64,000 nucleotides of DNA from Claveliimonas sp034178805 (GTDB lineage: Bacteria; Bacillota; Clostridia; Lachnospirales; Lachnospiraceae): the NCBI RefSeq assembly GCF_050314255.1, contig NZ_JBNPMZ010000012.1, positions 1-64,000 of the forward strand. Direction: 5' to 3'. Below the pieces are notes generated by a model. The model was not told where the DNA came from, did not search any database, and saw only the letters and a list, made by a program, of their open reading frames with translations. The translations under genes were made by a program, and so were the position numbers. Every line of letters begins with the position of its first letter. Position 1 is the stretch's first letter. Below are positions 52,386 to 59,945 of this stretch, piece after piece.

Positions 52386-53192
52386 TTACCGTTTTTTCCT
52401 TTGACTGATAGGAGTTCCTGTTTTCTTTGATTTTTGTAGAATCCGAATGAGCCAGCGAAATTCTTCGTCTGACAGATTTTTATAGTTGATGCCGAGCTGC
52501 TTGCAGTAAAGGACAACCAGCTTTTCATCCCGACTGCCCTTGAAATTTTCAACCGCTTCCAAATTTTCTTTCAATTCATCGGCAACGGTGGTCTGGGGCG
52601 CACTCTCGCTGTCCTTTTTGTGGGCTTCCCGAATATCCCGGATAATGAGATTGAGGTCATCAAGAACCATGTGGCTGAAATATTCATCATCGCTGATATG
52701 GGCGGCTTGCAGCACTTTCAAATGCGGGTCGTCTTCGCCGGGGCGATACCGTTCAATGATTTCATGCCGGACAGTATCGACAAGGGCGTTGAGGTTTTGA
52801 ATCTGCATGGTGGCAATCCCATCTACATAAATCTCAATGTCCGCAAGAAACTTGATAAAGTCCTTATGAGTGGCAAGCTCACAGAGCAGACGGTTGTTAA
52901 TCCGACCGCCTTTCAGAAGTGCCACCATCTCATCATTCAAATGCAGCTCTGTTAGTGGCGTGTTGATCTGCTCCCGGTTCTCTGTCCGGCACAGCAGATA
53001 ATCAACGGAAACCCCATAGAAGTCTGCCAGCGTGATAAGGTTGCCATGATTGATTTCCTTATAATCCTCTTTTTCATAACTGCCAAGAGCTGATTTGGAA
53101 ATGCCCGTCAGCTCTGATAATTCTTCCAGATTTAAGCCTTTGTCCTTGCGGAGTTCCCAAAGGCGTTCCTGTATGCTTGTCGCTCCTTTCAT
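52386..53192 (-). CDS. XRE-family transcriptional regulator
   Basis: 268 aa, minus strand. N-terminal HTH (IQERLWELRKDKGLNLEELSELTGISKSALGSYEKEDYKEINHGNLITLADFYGVSVDYLLCRTENRE, with the recognition helix near 30-40), then a long helical C-terminal part. It opposes all other genes of the inner element, typical of the maintenance repressor of such elements. Its upstream region has an inverted repeat at 53252-53269. Confidence 0.85.
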   Translation of the reverse strand: MKGATSIQERLWELRKDKGLNLEELSELTGISKSALGSYEKEDYKEINHGNLITLADFYGVSVDYLLCRTENREQINTPLTELHLNDEMVALLKGGRINNRLLCELATHKDFIKFLADIEIYVDGIATMQIQNLNALVDTVRHEIIERYRPGEDDPHLKVLQAAHISDDEYFSHMVLDDLNLIIRDIREAHKKDSESAPQTTVADELKENLEAVENFKGSRDEKLVVLYCKQLGINYKNLSDEEFRWLIRILQKSKKTGTPISQRKKR

Positions 53193-53239
53193 GGGCGCAC
53201 GCTCCTTTCCGGCGGTTTCATTACTGCCGCTTAACTGGA

Positions 53240-53269
53240 TTATATCATACTTTCCGCAATCGTGGAAAT
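53240..53269 (-). promoter_or_regulatory. Promoter and possible operator of the minus-strand XRE gene
   Basis: Minus strand: TTTCCA, 18 bp, TATAAT (53240-53245). An inverted repeat TTTCC...GGAAA (53252-53269) overlaps the -35. Confidence 0.5.
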
Positions 53270-53675
53270 TTCTGATTTTTACCCTTAATTCCTACTTTGT
53301 GGACATACGGCACAGGGCACAAAAATGTTCTATGATACAGGTAGTTCATCGATGGATTATTCCAATCGAATGACCAGCCTGTGTGGGATATGCTTCCCCG
53401 GCGATGTAGCGCCATGACTTTTGGCAGGGATATGGAGGAACCCTGACCGAAACGAGCGTACCAAAGGGAGCAATACGCCGCTGTGAGATTCAGGGGAGGA
53501 ACGACACCGGGGAGAACTGGCGAACTGATACCGAAATGATACCGAAACACGACAATCTGATAGGGGGATAGTCTACCCTATTGCTGATACTTCTGGAGAT
53601 TTTAGACGGCTCTATGACCGTAATTTTGCCGAAAATCGCCCCGAAACTATACACTAAAACGGGAGGAAACGCAAT
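53270..53675. other. Gene-free spacer
   Basis: About 400 bp between the repressor and the next gene. Open frames here are short and without a ribosome site or recognisable product. A ribosome site (GGGAGG) for the following gene is at 53661-53666. Confidence 0.4.
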
Positions 53676-53864
53676 ATGCCGAGAATGAGCAAAAAGAGGA
53701 AGCATGAGCTTTCTTTTTACCTCAATGACCGGGGGCGTGTCACTTACAACGAATTATGCCGGAAATGCAAGCATGGGTGCAAGCAGAGCTTCCGGGCGGT
53801 TGTGGTTGACTGCCCCCGTTATTTATCCAAAAGAGCAAAGAAAAAGGAGGAACACACCGAATGA
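53676..53864 (+). CDS. Small basic Cys-containing protein
   Basis: 62 aa, very basic (PRMSKKRKHELSFYLNDRGR...), with CRKCKHGC that could bind zinc. ATG 53676 follows GGGAGGAAACGCAAT. Its last codons overlap the start of the following gene by 4 nt. Commonly seen in this element type; function unknown. Confidence 0.65.
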   Translation: MPRMSKKRKHELSFYLNDRGRVTYNELCRKCKHGCKQSFRAVVVDCPRYLSKRAKKKEEHTE

Positions 53865-54202
53865 ATTTTGAATTTATGACGATAGGCACACCGTTGCCGC
53901 CCTGTATGCCCTTTCCCAGAGCGTTGACAGGATTTCCAGTCAGCAGCACCGCAAAGGTCATGTACTGCCGGATGTTGGACGCTATGCTATCCAACGGACA
54001 GGAGGACGAGAACGGAATCCTGTTTATCTGCTTCCCTGTCACAGCCATTGCCGCAGTCCTGTCCCGCAGCCCCATGACGGTCAAGCGTTCTCTGAATGAA
54101 CTGGAAACCGCCGGACTGATCATGCGAGTGCGTCAGGGCGTTGGAGAACCAAACAGGATTTATGTGCTGATACCGGGAAAGGAGGACGCTGCCCTTGCCT
54201 GA
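53861..54202 (+). CDS. RepA_N-like winged-helix protein (short)
   Basis: 113 aa. Looks like the N-terminal domain of replication initiator A: PFPRALTGFPVSSTAKVMYCRMLDAMLSNGQEDENG, then FPVTAIAAVLSRSPMTVKRSLNELETAGLIMRVRQGVGEPNRIYV. It lacks the C-terminal half found in the ICE's 309-aa initiator. It may be a regulator or an initiator fragment. It overlaps both neighbours by a few bases. Confidence 0.7.
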   Translation: MNFEFMTIGTPLPPCMPFPRALTGFPVSSTAKVMYCRMLDAMLSNGQEDENGILFICFPVTAIAAVLSRSPMTVKRSLNELETAGLIMRVRQGVGEPNRIYVLIPGKEDAALA

Positions 54203-54491
54203 TACCTCAAAGCTGGAAAAGCTCAACCGAGAGTTGGAAAAGAGTGAAAAGAAACTGCGGAAAGCCATCAATGATGAAAAGGCATTGCAGCACCAGCTAA
54301 AGCAGCTTACCCGAAAAGAACGGACACACCGGCTCTGTACTCGTGGCGGTATGCTGGAAAGTTTTCTGCAAGAGCCGGAACGCCTGACAGATGATGATGT
54401 CATGCTGTTGTTGACACTCATTTTTCACAGGCAGGACACGCAGGAACTATTGAAGAAACTGCTGGAACGTGAGAAGCCGGAAACCCCTTAG
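54195..54491 (+). CDS. DUF3847-like coiled-coil protein
   Basis: 98 aa, TTG start at 54195. The first 45 residues are a charged coiled coil (KLEKLNRELEKSEKKLRKAINDEKALQHQLKQLTRKERTHRLC), then RGGMLESFL and the LLLTLIF helix, the DUF3847 pattern. In related elements this gene precedes oriT and the relaxase, and may be an accessory mobilization protein. Confidence 0.7.
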   Translation: MPDTSKLEKLNRELEKSEKKLRKAINDEKALQHQLKQLTRKERTHRLCTRGGMLESFLQEPERLTDDDVMLLLTLIFHRQDTQELLKKLLEREKPETP

Positions 54492-54501
54492 TTTACTAAG
54501 G

Positions 54502-54706
54502 GCGCAATTATACACCACCCAAAGGTTGGTGCATTGCGTTCTCCGAAGGCTCCTTGCCGGAGGGCTGTGATTTTTCGCAGTCATGGTCTGCTCCAAATCA
54601 TACAGGGGACGCTACGCTTCCCCTGCGCTGGCTACCGCCAGCTACCCTTTTGTGGACTTGTCATCTGGGGACACCTTGCGTTGCAAGCTGTTCCCAGCCG
54701 ACAAGT
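54502..54706 (+). other. Cluster of inverted repeats, candidate oriT
   Basis: About 200 bp of GC-rich DNA with at least four hairpins: CGCAAT...ATTGCG with inner CACCA/TGGTG (54504-54539), CTCCG...CGGAG (54541-54562), CAGGGGA...TCCCCTG (54603-54625), and a long interrupted one from ACTTGTC (54656) to GACAAGT (54706) with inner CTGGG/CCCAG and TTGC/GCAA. It lies right after the DUF3847 gene, where an oriT for a MobA/MobL relaxase is expected. 54707-54843 shows nothing definite. Confidence 0.45.
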
Positions 54707-54843
54707 TTCATAAAATATGCTATCTTTTCGATAGGCAATAAAGTATAATAAAGTCAGCAATAAATCGGAATTTTACGGTCAGTAAGGAATGCGTAAAGTT
54801 ATATGATTGTATTATAAGCGATTTGTTAAATTTTTATAACCAC

Positions 54844-54872
54844 TTGTATTTGCCTGCGATTTATGGTATAAT
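54844..54872 (+). promoter_or_regulatory. Promoter of the Lsa-type gene
   Basis: TTGTAT (54844-54849), 17 bp, TATAAT (54867-54872). The start of transcription would be near 54879, leaving a leader of about 360 nt. Confidence 0.75.
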
Positions 54873-54900
54873 ATTTTGAAATTTAGAAAGAGGTGGGAAG

Positions 54901-54924
54901 ATGATTAACTTTTCTTGCAAATAA
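54901..54924 (+). CDS. Leader peptide 1 (7 aa)
   Basis: MINFSCK-stop behind AGAGGTGGGAAG, about 20 nt after the expected transcript start. Its codons overlap arm AACTTTTCTTGCAA (54907-54920), which can pair with TTGCAAGAAAGTT at 54970-54982. Confidence 0.5.
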   Translation: MINFSCK

Positions 54925-54984
54925 AATCAAAATATGCGGTAGTGCTATACTTTGGCATTATTGTGTCTATTGCAAGAAAGTTAT

Positions 54985-55065
54985 ATGTCTATCTTACTCA
55001 ATATAGTGCTGTTGCCACTTTTGCTTAGTGGTGTTATTTTATGCTATGACGAGCTGCAAGGATAA
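54985..55065 (+). CDS. Leader peptide 2 (26 aa, hydrophobic)
   Basis: Starts MSILLNIVLLPLLLSGVILC and ends DELQG. The ribosome site is weak (AAGAAAG), but the frame ends inside the terminator hairpin at 55051-55080, so a ribosome here would prevent it folding. Hydrophobic Leu/Ile/Val content resembles stalling leaders of ribosome-targeting resistance genes. Confidence 0.45.
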   Translation: MSILLNIVLLPLLLSGVILCYDELQG

Positions 55066-55092
55066 ACTTTCTTGTGGCTCTTATTTTGTTTT
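55051..55092 (+). terminator. Leader terminator of the Lsa-type gene
   Basis: GAGC-TG-CAAG pairs with CTTG-TG-GCTC around a 10-nt loop, then TTATTTTGTTTT. Its 3' arm region (AACTTTCTTG, 55066-55075) can also pair with TTGCAAGAAAGTT at 54970-54982, giving mutually exclusive folds. Confidence 0.65.
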
Positions 55093-55103
55093 GGAGGTGC
55101 TTT

Positions 55104-55181
55104 ATGAATAGTGCAGAACAGATAGTTACACATGATTCACTCCGTATAGTGTCGGTTCCTTTTGGTGAAATCTATACGTAG
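55104..55181 (+). CDS. Leader peptide 3 (25 aa)
   Basis: MNSAEQIVTHDSLRIVSVPF and then GEIYT-stop, with an excellent ribosome site TTTGGAGGTGCTTT. The second half of the frame forms the 5' arm of the 55151-55201 hairpin. Confidence 0.55.
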   Translation: MNSAEQIVTHDSLRIVSVPFGEIYT

Positions 55182-55201
55182 TAAACATTCACCGAACCGA
55201 C
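55151..55201 (+). promoter_or_regulatory. Second leader hairpin overlapping leader peptide 3
   Basis: GTCGGTTC and GGTGAA pair with TTCACC and GAACCGAC: 14 paired bases. The 3' arm ends 20 nt before the AAAGGAGG ribosome site. No T-run follows, so it would act on translation or mRNA access rather than termination. Confidence 0.6.
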
Positions 55202-55237
55202 TTTGTATCGTATGACATGCAAAGGAGGATAATATTT

Positions 55238-56698
55238 ATGTCAATGATTAAAATTGAAAACCTTACGTTTTCATATCCGACAAGTTATGATAATGTTTTT
55301 GAAAATGTCAGTTTCCAGGTTGATACCGATTGGAAGCTTGGTTTTGTGGGCAGAAACGGACGAGGTAAAACAACCTTTCTGAATCTTCTGCTTGGGAAAT
55401 ATGAGTATAGTGGAAAAATCCTATCATCCGTACAGTTTGATTATTTTCCTTATCCCGTTTCAGATAAGAATCGTATTACAGAGGATATATTGCAGGAGAT
55501 TTGCCCACTTGCGGAAGAATGGGAACTTATGCGAGAACTTTCTTATCTTGATGTTGATGTCGATGTGCTTTGGCGACCTTTTGAAACACTTTCCAACGGA
55601 GAGCAGACAAAGGTTTTGATTGCCGCTCTTTTTCTTAATGAAGGGCATTTCCTACTGATTGATGAACCTACCAACCATTTGGATGCCAAAGCGAGAAAAA
55701 GTGTGGCGGCATATCTGAAAAAGAAAAAGGGATTCATCTTAGTTTCTCACGATCGTCGCTTTCTTGACGATTGTGTTGACTATATTCTATCGATTAACCG
55801 AGCGAATATCGAAGTGCAAAGAGGAAACTTTTCATCATGGATGTCAAATTTTGAGCGACAGCAAGAATTTGAACTGGCTCAGAACGAACGTTTGCAAAAG
55901 GACATCAGACGATTACAGCAGTCGGCAAAACGCGCTGCAGTATGGTCTGAACGTGTAGAAGCTTCCAAAATTGGGGCAGCAGATAAAGGTTATGTCGGTC
56001 ATAAAGCCGCCAAAATGATGAAGCGTTCAAAATCTATAGAAGCGAGACAACAACAGACAATCGAACAAAAATCAGCATTGCTGAAAAATATGGAAACCGC
56101 AGAAGCCCTCAAGATACAACCGCTTAATTACCATACAGATTTGCTTGCATCATTATCGAATGTAGTAGTTTATTATGATGGCATTTCAGTTTGTGAACCC
56201 GTTTCGTTTGAAATAAGACAGGGAGAACGCATTGTGCTTGATGGAAAGAACGGCAGTGGCAAAAGTAGCCTGTTAAAGTTGGTAGTCGGGCAGTCCATAG
56301 ATTATACGGGTACAGTAACACTTGGCTCTGGGCTTGTAATTTCTTATGTGCCACAGGATACATCGTATTTATGTGGAACCCTTTCCGAGTTTGCAGAAGA
56401 AAACAACCTTGATGAAAGTTTGTTCAAGGCAATTCTTAGGAAAATGGACTTTGAGCGTGTACAGTTTGAAAAGGATATTAAAGACTTTTCTGGCGGGCAA
56501 AAGAAGAAAGTCCTAATTGCGAAAAGCCTTTGTGAAAAGGCACACTTGTATGTATGGGATGAACCGCTCAACTTTATTGATGTGTACTCACGTATGCAGA
56601 TTGAACAACTCATAACGGAGTTTGCCCCGACCATGCTCCTGGTAGAACATGACAGTGTTTTTCGAGATACTGTGGCAAGTAAAATTGTGAATATCTAA
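55238..56698 (+). CDS. Lsa-family ABC-F ribosome protection protein
   Basis: 486 aa from ATG 55238 (MSMIKIENLTFSYPTSYDNV); the in-frame ATG at 55217 lies before the ribosome site and is rejected. Two ABC domains: Walker A GRNGRGKTTFLN near 35, signature LSNGEQTK, Walker B LLIDEPTNHLD; then Walker A GKNGSGKSSLLK, signature FSGGQKKKVLIAKSL, and VWDEPLNFIDV. No membrane segments; the helical linker between domains (about 195-300) reaches the peptidyl transferase centre in this family. Lsa proteins give lincosamide, streptogramin A and pleuromutilin resistance. It is close in plan to Lsa(A/B/C/E) but slightly shorter, so no allele is assigned. Confidence 0.88.
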   Translation: MSMIKIENLTFSYPTSYDNVFENVSFQVDTDWKLGFVGRNGRGKTTFLNLLLGKYEYSGKILSSVQFDYFPYPVSDKNRITEDILQEICPLAEEWELMRELSYLDVDVDVLWRPFETLSNGEQTKVLIAALFLNEGHFLLIDEPTNHLDAKARKSVAAYLKKKKGFILVSHDRRFLDDCVDYILSINRANIEVQRGNFSSWMSNFERQQEFELAQNERLQKDIRRLQQSAKRAAVWSERVEASKIGAADKGYVGHKAAKMMKRSKSIEARQQQTIEQKSALLKNMETAEALKIQPLNYHTDLLASLSNVVVYYDGISVCEPVSFEIRQGERIVLDGKNGSGKSSLLKLVVGQSIDYTGTVTLGSGLVISYVPQDTSYLCGTLSEFAEENNLDESLFKAILRKMDFERVQFEKDIKDFSGGQKKKVLIAKSLCEKAHLYVWDEPLNFIDVYSRMQIEQLITEFAPTMLLVEHDSVFRDTVASKIVNI

Positions 56699-56701
56699 AT
56701 T

Positions 56702-56811
56702 GGTTCTTCCGCAATTTTACGTTTTTCGCTTTAATAAAAATGGAGAATGCTGATTTACACTGGCATTCCAGTATTGAAAAATTACAAAATACGGATAATT
56801 GCGTAAGAACC
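56702..56811. repeat. 110-bp imperfect palindrome
   Basis: GGTTCTTCCGCAATT (56702-56716) and AATTGCGTAAGAACC (56797-56811) are inverted with one mismatch, and an inner GGAGAATGC / GCATTCC pair lies between. It follows the Lsa-type stop by 3 nt. It could be a large terminator hairpin or a MITE-like remnant. 56812-56912 holds no gene. Confidence 0.65.
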
Positions 56812-56860
56812 TCTAAATTAAAATAATTGTATGGGTTAATTCCAGCTTTACAGAGACTCA

Positions 56861-56875
56861 AATTCCAGTTTGTAG
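56861..56875 (+). repeat. Direct repeat left of the kinase-like gene
   Basis: AATTCCAGTTTGTAG, matched by AATTCCAGTTTGTTAG at 57472-57487; a partial copy (AATTCCAG) is at 56838. The pair brackets the kinase-like gene. Confidence 0.5.
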
Positions 56876-56912
56876 AATTAAGAAAATCGTAATTTGTGGA
56901 GGTAAAATATAG

Positions 56913-57458
56913 ATGAATCAAGGTAGAATTATTGTAATCACAGGTGCGCCGGGGACAGGAAAAACTACAACGGCATCTGCTGTTGCAAAAGAATCAGATT
57001 TGGAAAAGTCTGTGCATATGCACACAGATGACTTTTATCATTATTTGAGTAAAGGGGCAATACCACCGCATTTGCCAGAATCAAATGAGCAAAATTTGAT
57101 TGTCATTGAAGCGTTTTTAGAAGCTGCGAAGCGATATGCTCGTGGTGGATATGATGTAATTGTTGACGGTATTATCGGACCGTGGTTTTTAAAGCCGTGG
57201 CAAAGTCTTGTTCGGGAACATTATGAGGTGCATTATATTATTTTAAGGGCAAGTAAGGAAGAAACCTTGAAGCGAGCTGTTGAACGCTCAAAGTTAGACC
57301 GAAAGACAAATATCGAATTGGTAGAAACCATGTGGGAGCAATTTTGCAATCTGGGAATATATGAATCGAATGTTATAGATACGACCACTTATTCCATTCA
57401 AGAAACTGTTTCCGCAGTACAAGAAAAAATCGCAAGTAGGGCAGCGTTGTTGTCTTAG
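56913..57458 (+). CDS. P-loop kinase-like protein (AAA / chloramphenicol phosphotransferase-like fold)
   Basis: 181 aa, start behind GTGGAGGTAAAATAT. Walker A GAPGTGKTTTA near residues 10-20, HTDDFYHYL (substrate/Mg region) near 37-45, and VDGIIGPWFLKPW near 86. It resembles small nucleotide or antibiotic kinases such as the CPT-like family. In this cargo segment an antibiotic-related substrate is plausible but unproven. AT-rich like the ABC-F gene; flanked by short direct repeats. Confidence 0.65.
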   Translation: MNQGRIIVITGAPGTGKTTTASAVAKESDLEKSVHMHTDDFYHYLSKGAIPPHLPESNEQNLIVIEAFLEAAKRYARGGYDVIVDGIIGPWFLKPWQSLVREHYEVHYIILRASKEETLKRAVERSKLDRKTNIELVETMWEQFCNLGIYESNVIDTTTYSIQETVSAVQEKIASRAALLS

Positions 57459-57471
57459 ATTGTTTTGGTGC

Positions 57472-57487
57472 AATTCCAGTTTGTTAG
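57472..57487 (+). repeat. Direct repeat right of the kinase-like gene
   Basis: AATTCCAGTTTGTTAG, partner of 56861-56875, 14 nt after the kinase-like stop. GC-rich backbone sequence resumes just beyond it. Confidence 0.5.
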
Positions 57488-57556
57488 CTTTACATCGGGT
57501 CAACTTGTCCCGAACTTTTACAACTAAATACCCGCCGCTCACACAGTGGCACACCG

Positions 57557-57591
57557 AGCAGGAAATCTGAAAAAGGTCTCCTGCTTTTTTT
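57557..57591 (+). terminator. Terminator at the end of the cargo
   Basis: AGCAGGA pairs with TCCTGCT, followed by seven T's. A small GGTGG/CCACC hairpin follows before the relaxase gene. Confidence 0.75.
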
Positions 57592-57654
57592 CTGCCCAAA
57601 ATGAGGTGGTAAAACGCCACCCCATCCACCAATTAGCGAAAGGAGGGACACGAA

Positions 57655-59235
57655 ATGCCTTGTCCACACAACGAAATCACGATTGTTCAGCGCAGCCAGC
57701 GGCAGTCTGCGGTTGCCGCCGCTGCTTACCAAAGCGGCGAAAAGCTGTTCTGTGAATACGACCAGCAAGTAAAGCACTACCCGGAAAAGCGTGGTATCGT
57801 CCACAATGAAATCCTGCTCCCGGCAAATGCTCCACAGGAATATGCAGACCGCAATACTTTATGGAATGCCGCCGAAGCGGTGGAAAAGCAATGGAACTCC
57901 CAGCTTGCAAGGCGGTGGGTGCTTACCATTCCCAGAGAGATACCGCCCGACCAGTACGCTGTCCTTGTACGGGAGTTTTGTGAACAGCAGTTTGTTTCCA
58001 AAGGCATGATTGCTGATTTTGCCATCCATGACCCCCATCCGCCGGGACACAATCCCCACGCCCATGTCCTGCTGACCATGCGGGCAATGGATGAACATGG
58101 AAAATGGCTTCCCAAGAGCCGCAAGGTTTATGACCTTGACGAGAATGGGGAACGGATAAAGCTGCCGTCCGGCAGGTGGAAAAGCCACAAGGAGGATACG
58201 GTGGACTGGAACGACCAGAAGTATTGTGAAATCTGGCGGCATGAATGGGAGGTTATCCAGAACCGCTATCTGGACGCCAATGACCGCCCGGAGCGTGTGG
58301 ACTTGCGTTCCTATGCCAGACAGGGGCTTGATATAGTCCCCACTGTCCATGAGGGGACTGCTGTCCGGCAGATGGAAAAGCGAGGTATCCAGACGAATAT
58401 CGGCAACCTGAACCGGGAAATCAGAGCCGCCAACCGCCTGATGAAGTCCATCCGGCAGCTTATCCAAAACCTCAAAGGCTGGATTACCGAGCTGGGAGAA
58501 AAACGGAAGGAGCTGCTTGCACAAAAGGCGGCGGAGGAAGCGACACTTCTTCCCAATCTGCTGATGAAGTATATGGAGATACGAAAGGAAGAACGGAAGG
58601 ACTGGACAAGGGCTGGACAGAACCGGGGAACTTCACAGGACTTAAAGGCAGTCAGCGAAGCCCTGTCCTATCTCCGGCAAAAGGGGCTTTCCACTGTGGA
58701 GGACTTAGAAGCGTTTCTGGAATCTTCCGGGAAATCAGCCGCAGATTACCGCAATCAGATGAAGCCAAAGGAAGCCCGGAGCAAAGTGATTGACGGGATT
58801 CTTGCCAGCCGGACAGACTGCAAGGAATGTAAGGCTGTCTATGAGAAGTACCAGAAGATATTTTTTAAGAAAATAAAGGGGAAATTCAAACAGGAACACC
58901 CGGAGGTTGCCCGGTATGAGAAAGCCGCTGACTACCTTGCCAAGCACCCGGACGATAAGGATAAAACGAAAAATGAGTTGCAACAGGAGCAGGAAACGCT
59001 TCTCAGCGAAATCGCAGAGCTGAAAGTACCACTGACCGAGGTACAGGAGGATTTGAAGAAGCTGCGGGACATCCGCTACTGGGTACGGAAAGCCACACCC
59101 GGCACAGAGGAAAGCAAAGAGCCGCCCAAGAAGCAGCCCATCAAAGAAGTCTTGCAGGATAAGACTGACGAGAAAAAAGCACAAAGAACCGCCCCGGCAC
59201 AGGAGAAACACAGACAACAGGATATGGAACTTTAA
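57655..59235 (+). CDS. mobL: MobA/MobL-family relaxase
   Basis: 526 aa, start behind AAAGGAGG. The N-terminal relaxase domain has ITIVQRSQRQSAVAAAAYQSGEKL and the metal-binding histidine motif HNPHAHVLL near residue 131, preceded by DFAIHDPHPPG. The C-terminal half is helical and charged. It nicks oriT and pilots the strand in mobilization. The candidate oriT is about 3 kb upstream, separated by the Lsa/kinase cargo, which suggests the cargo was inserted between oriT and relaxase. Confidence 0.9.
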   Translation: MPCPHNEITIVQRSQRQSAVAAAAYQSGEKLFCEYDQQVKHYPEKRGIVHNEILLPANAPQEYADRNTLWNAAEAVEKQWNSQLARRWVLTIPREIPPDQYAVLVREFCEQQFVSKGMIADFAIHDPHPPGHNPHAHVLLTMRAMDEHGKWLPKSRKVYDLDENGERIKLPSGRWKSHKEDTVDWNDQKYCEIWRHEWEVIQNRYLDANDRPERVDLRSYARQGLDIVPTVHEGTAVRQMEKRGIQTNIGNLNREIRAANRLMKSIRQLIQNLKGWITELGEKRKELLAQKAAEEATLLPNLLMKYMEIRKEERKDWTRAGQNRGTSQDLKAVSEALSYLRQKGLSTVEDLEAFLESSGKSAADYRNQMKPKEARSKVIDGILASRTDCKECKAVYEKYQKIFFKKIKGKFKQEHPEVARYEKAADYLAKHPDDKDKTKNELQQEQETLLSEIAELKVPLTEVQEDLKKLRDIRYWVRKATPGTEESKEPPKKQPIKEVLQDKTDEKKAQRTAPAQEKHRQQDMEL

Positions 59236-59300
59236 CAGGCACTTGCCATTTTCAATTAGAGAATGTCAGGTGCTTTTCTTATTTTCAAGGAGGGATAGAT

Positions 59301-59945
59301 TTGAATGTATTCGAAGCTGTGAAGCAGTCCGTCACAACAAGACAGGCTGCGGAGTATTATGGAATCCATGTAGGTCGGAACGGGATGGCTTGCTGCCCGT
59401 TCCATAACGATAAAACCCCAAGCATGAAGCTGGATCGGCGTTACCATTGCTTCGGCTGCGGTGCGGATGGGGATGTGATTGATTTTGCCGCCGCCCTGTA
59501 TGGGCTGGGAAAGAAAGAAGCCGCCGTACAGCTGGCACAGGACTTCGGGCTTTCCTATGAGGACTGGAAACCGCCGGGAAAGGTAAAAAAGCCCAAGACC
59601 CGGCAGAAATCCCCGGAGGAACAGTTTCAGGAAGCAAAGAATCGCTGCTTCCGTATTCTTGCCGATTATCTCCATCTGCTGATGGCATGGAGAACGGACT
59701 ACGCCCCGCACTCCCCGGAGGAAGCCTTTCATCCCCGGTTTGTGGAAGCCTTACAGAAGCAAGCCCAAGTGGAATATCTGCTGGATGTGCTGCTGTTCGG
59801 GGAAACAGAGGAAAAAGCGGATTTGATTACGGACTACGGAAAGGATGTGATACAGCTTGAACAGCGAATGGCAGAACTTGCAGCCGCAGACGCAGCAAGA
59901 ACTAAAAAACACTATGAACGCCATGCAGCCGCCCCAGAGCGTTGA
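59301..59945 (+). CDS. CHC2 zinc-finger primase-like protein
   Basis: 214 aa, TTG start at 59301 behind AAGGAGGGATAG. The zinc-ribbon CCPFHNDKTPSMKLDRRYHCFGCGADGDVIDF (CxxH...CxxC, about 31-63) is that of DnaG-type primases, but the catalytic TOPRIM domain is absent. It probably primes or recognises DNA with the VapE-like helicase that overlaps its 3' end by 89 nt. Confidence 0.85.
   Translation: MNVFEAVKQSVTTRQAAEYYGIHVGRNGMACCPFHNDKTPSMKLDRRYHCFGCGADGDVIDFAAALYGLGKKEAAVQLAQDFGLSYEDWKPPGKVKKPKTRQKSPEEQFQEAKNRCFRILADYLHLLMAWRTDYAPHSPEEAFHPRFVEALQKQAQVEYLLDVLLFGETEEKADLITDYGKDVIQLEQRMAELAAADAARTKKHYERHAAAPER

Noticed and set aside
53245..53550. Open frames in the 53.2-53.7 kb spacer
   Set aside because: Short, overlapping in several frames, no ribosome site and no recognisable product.
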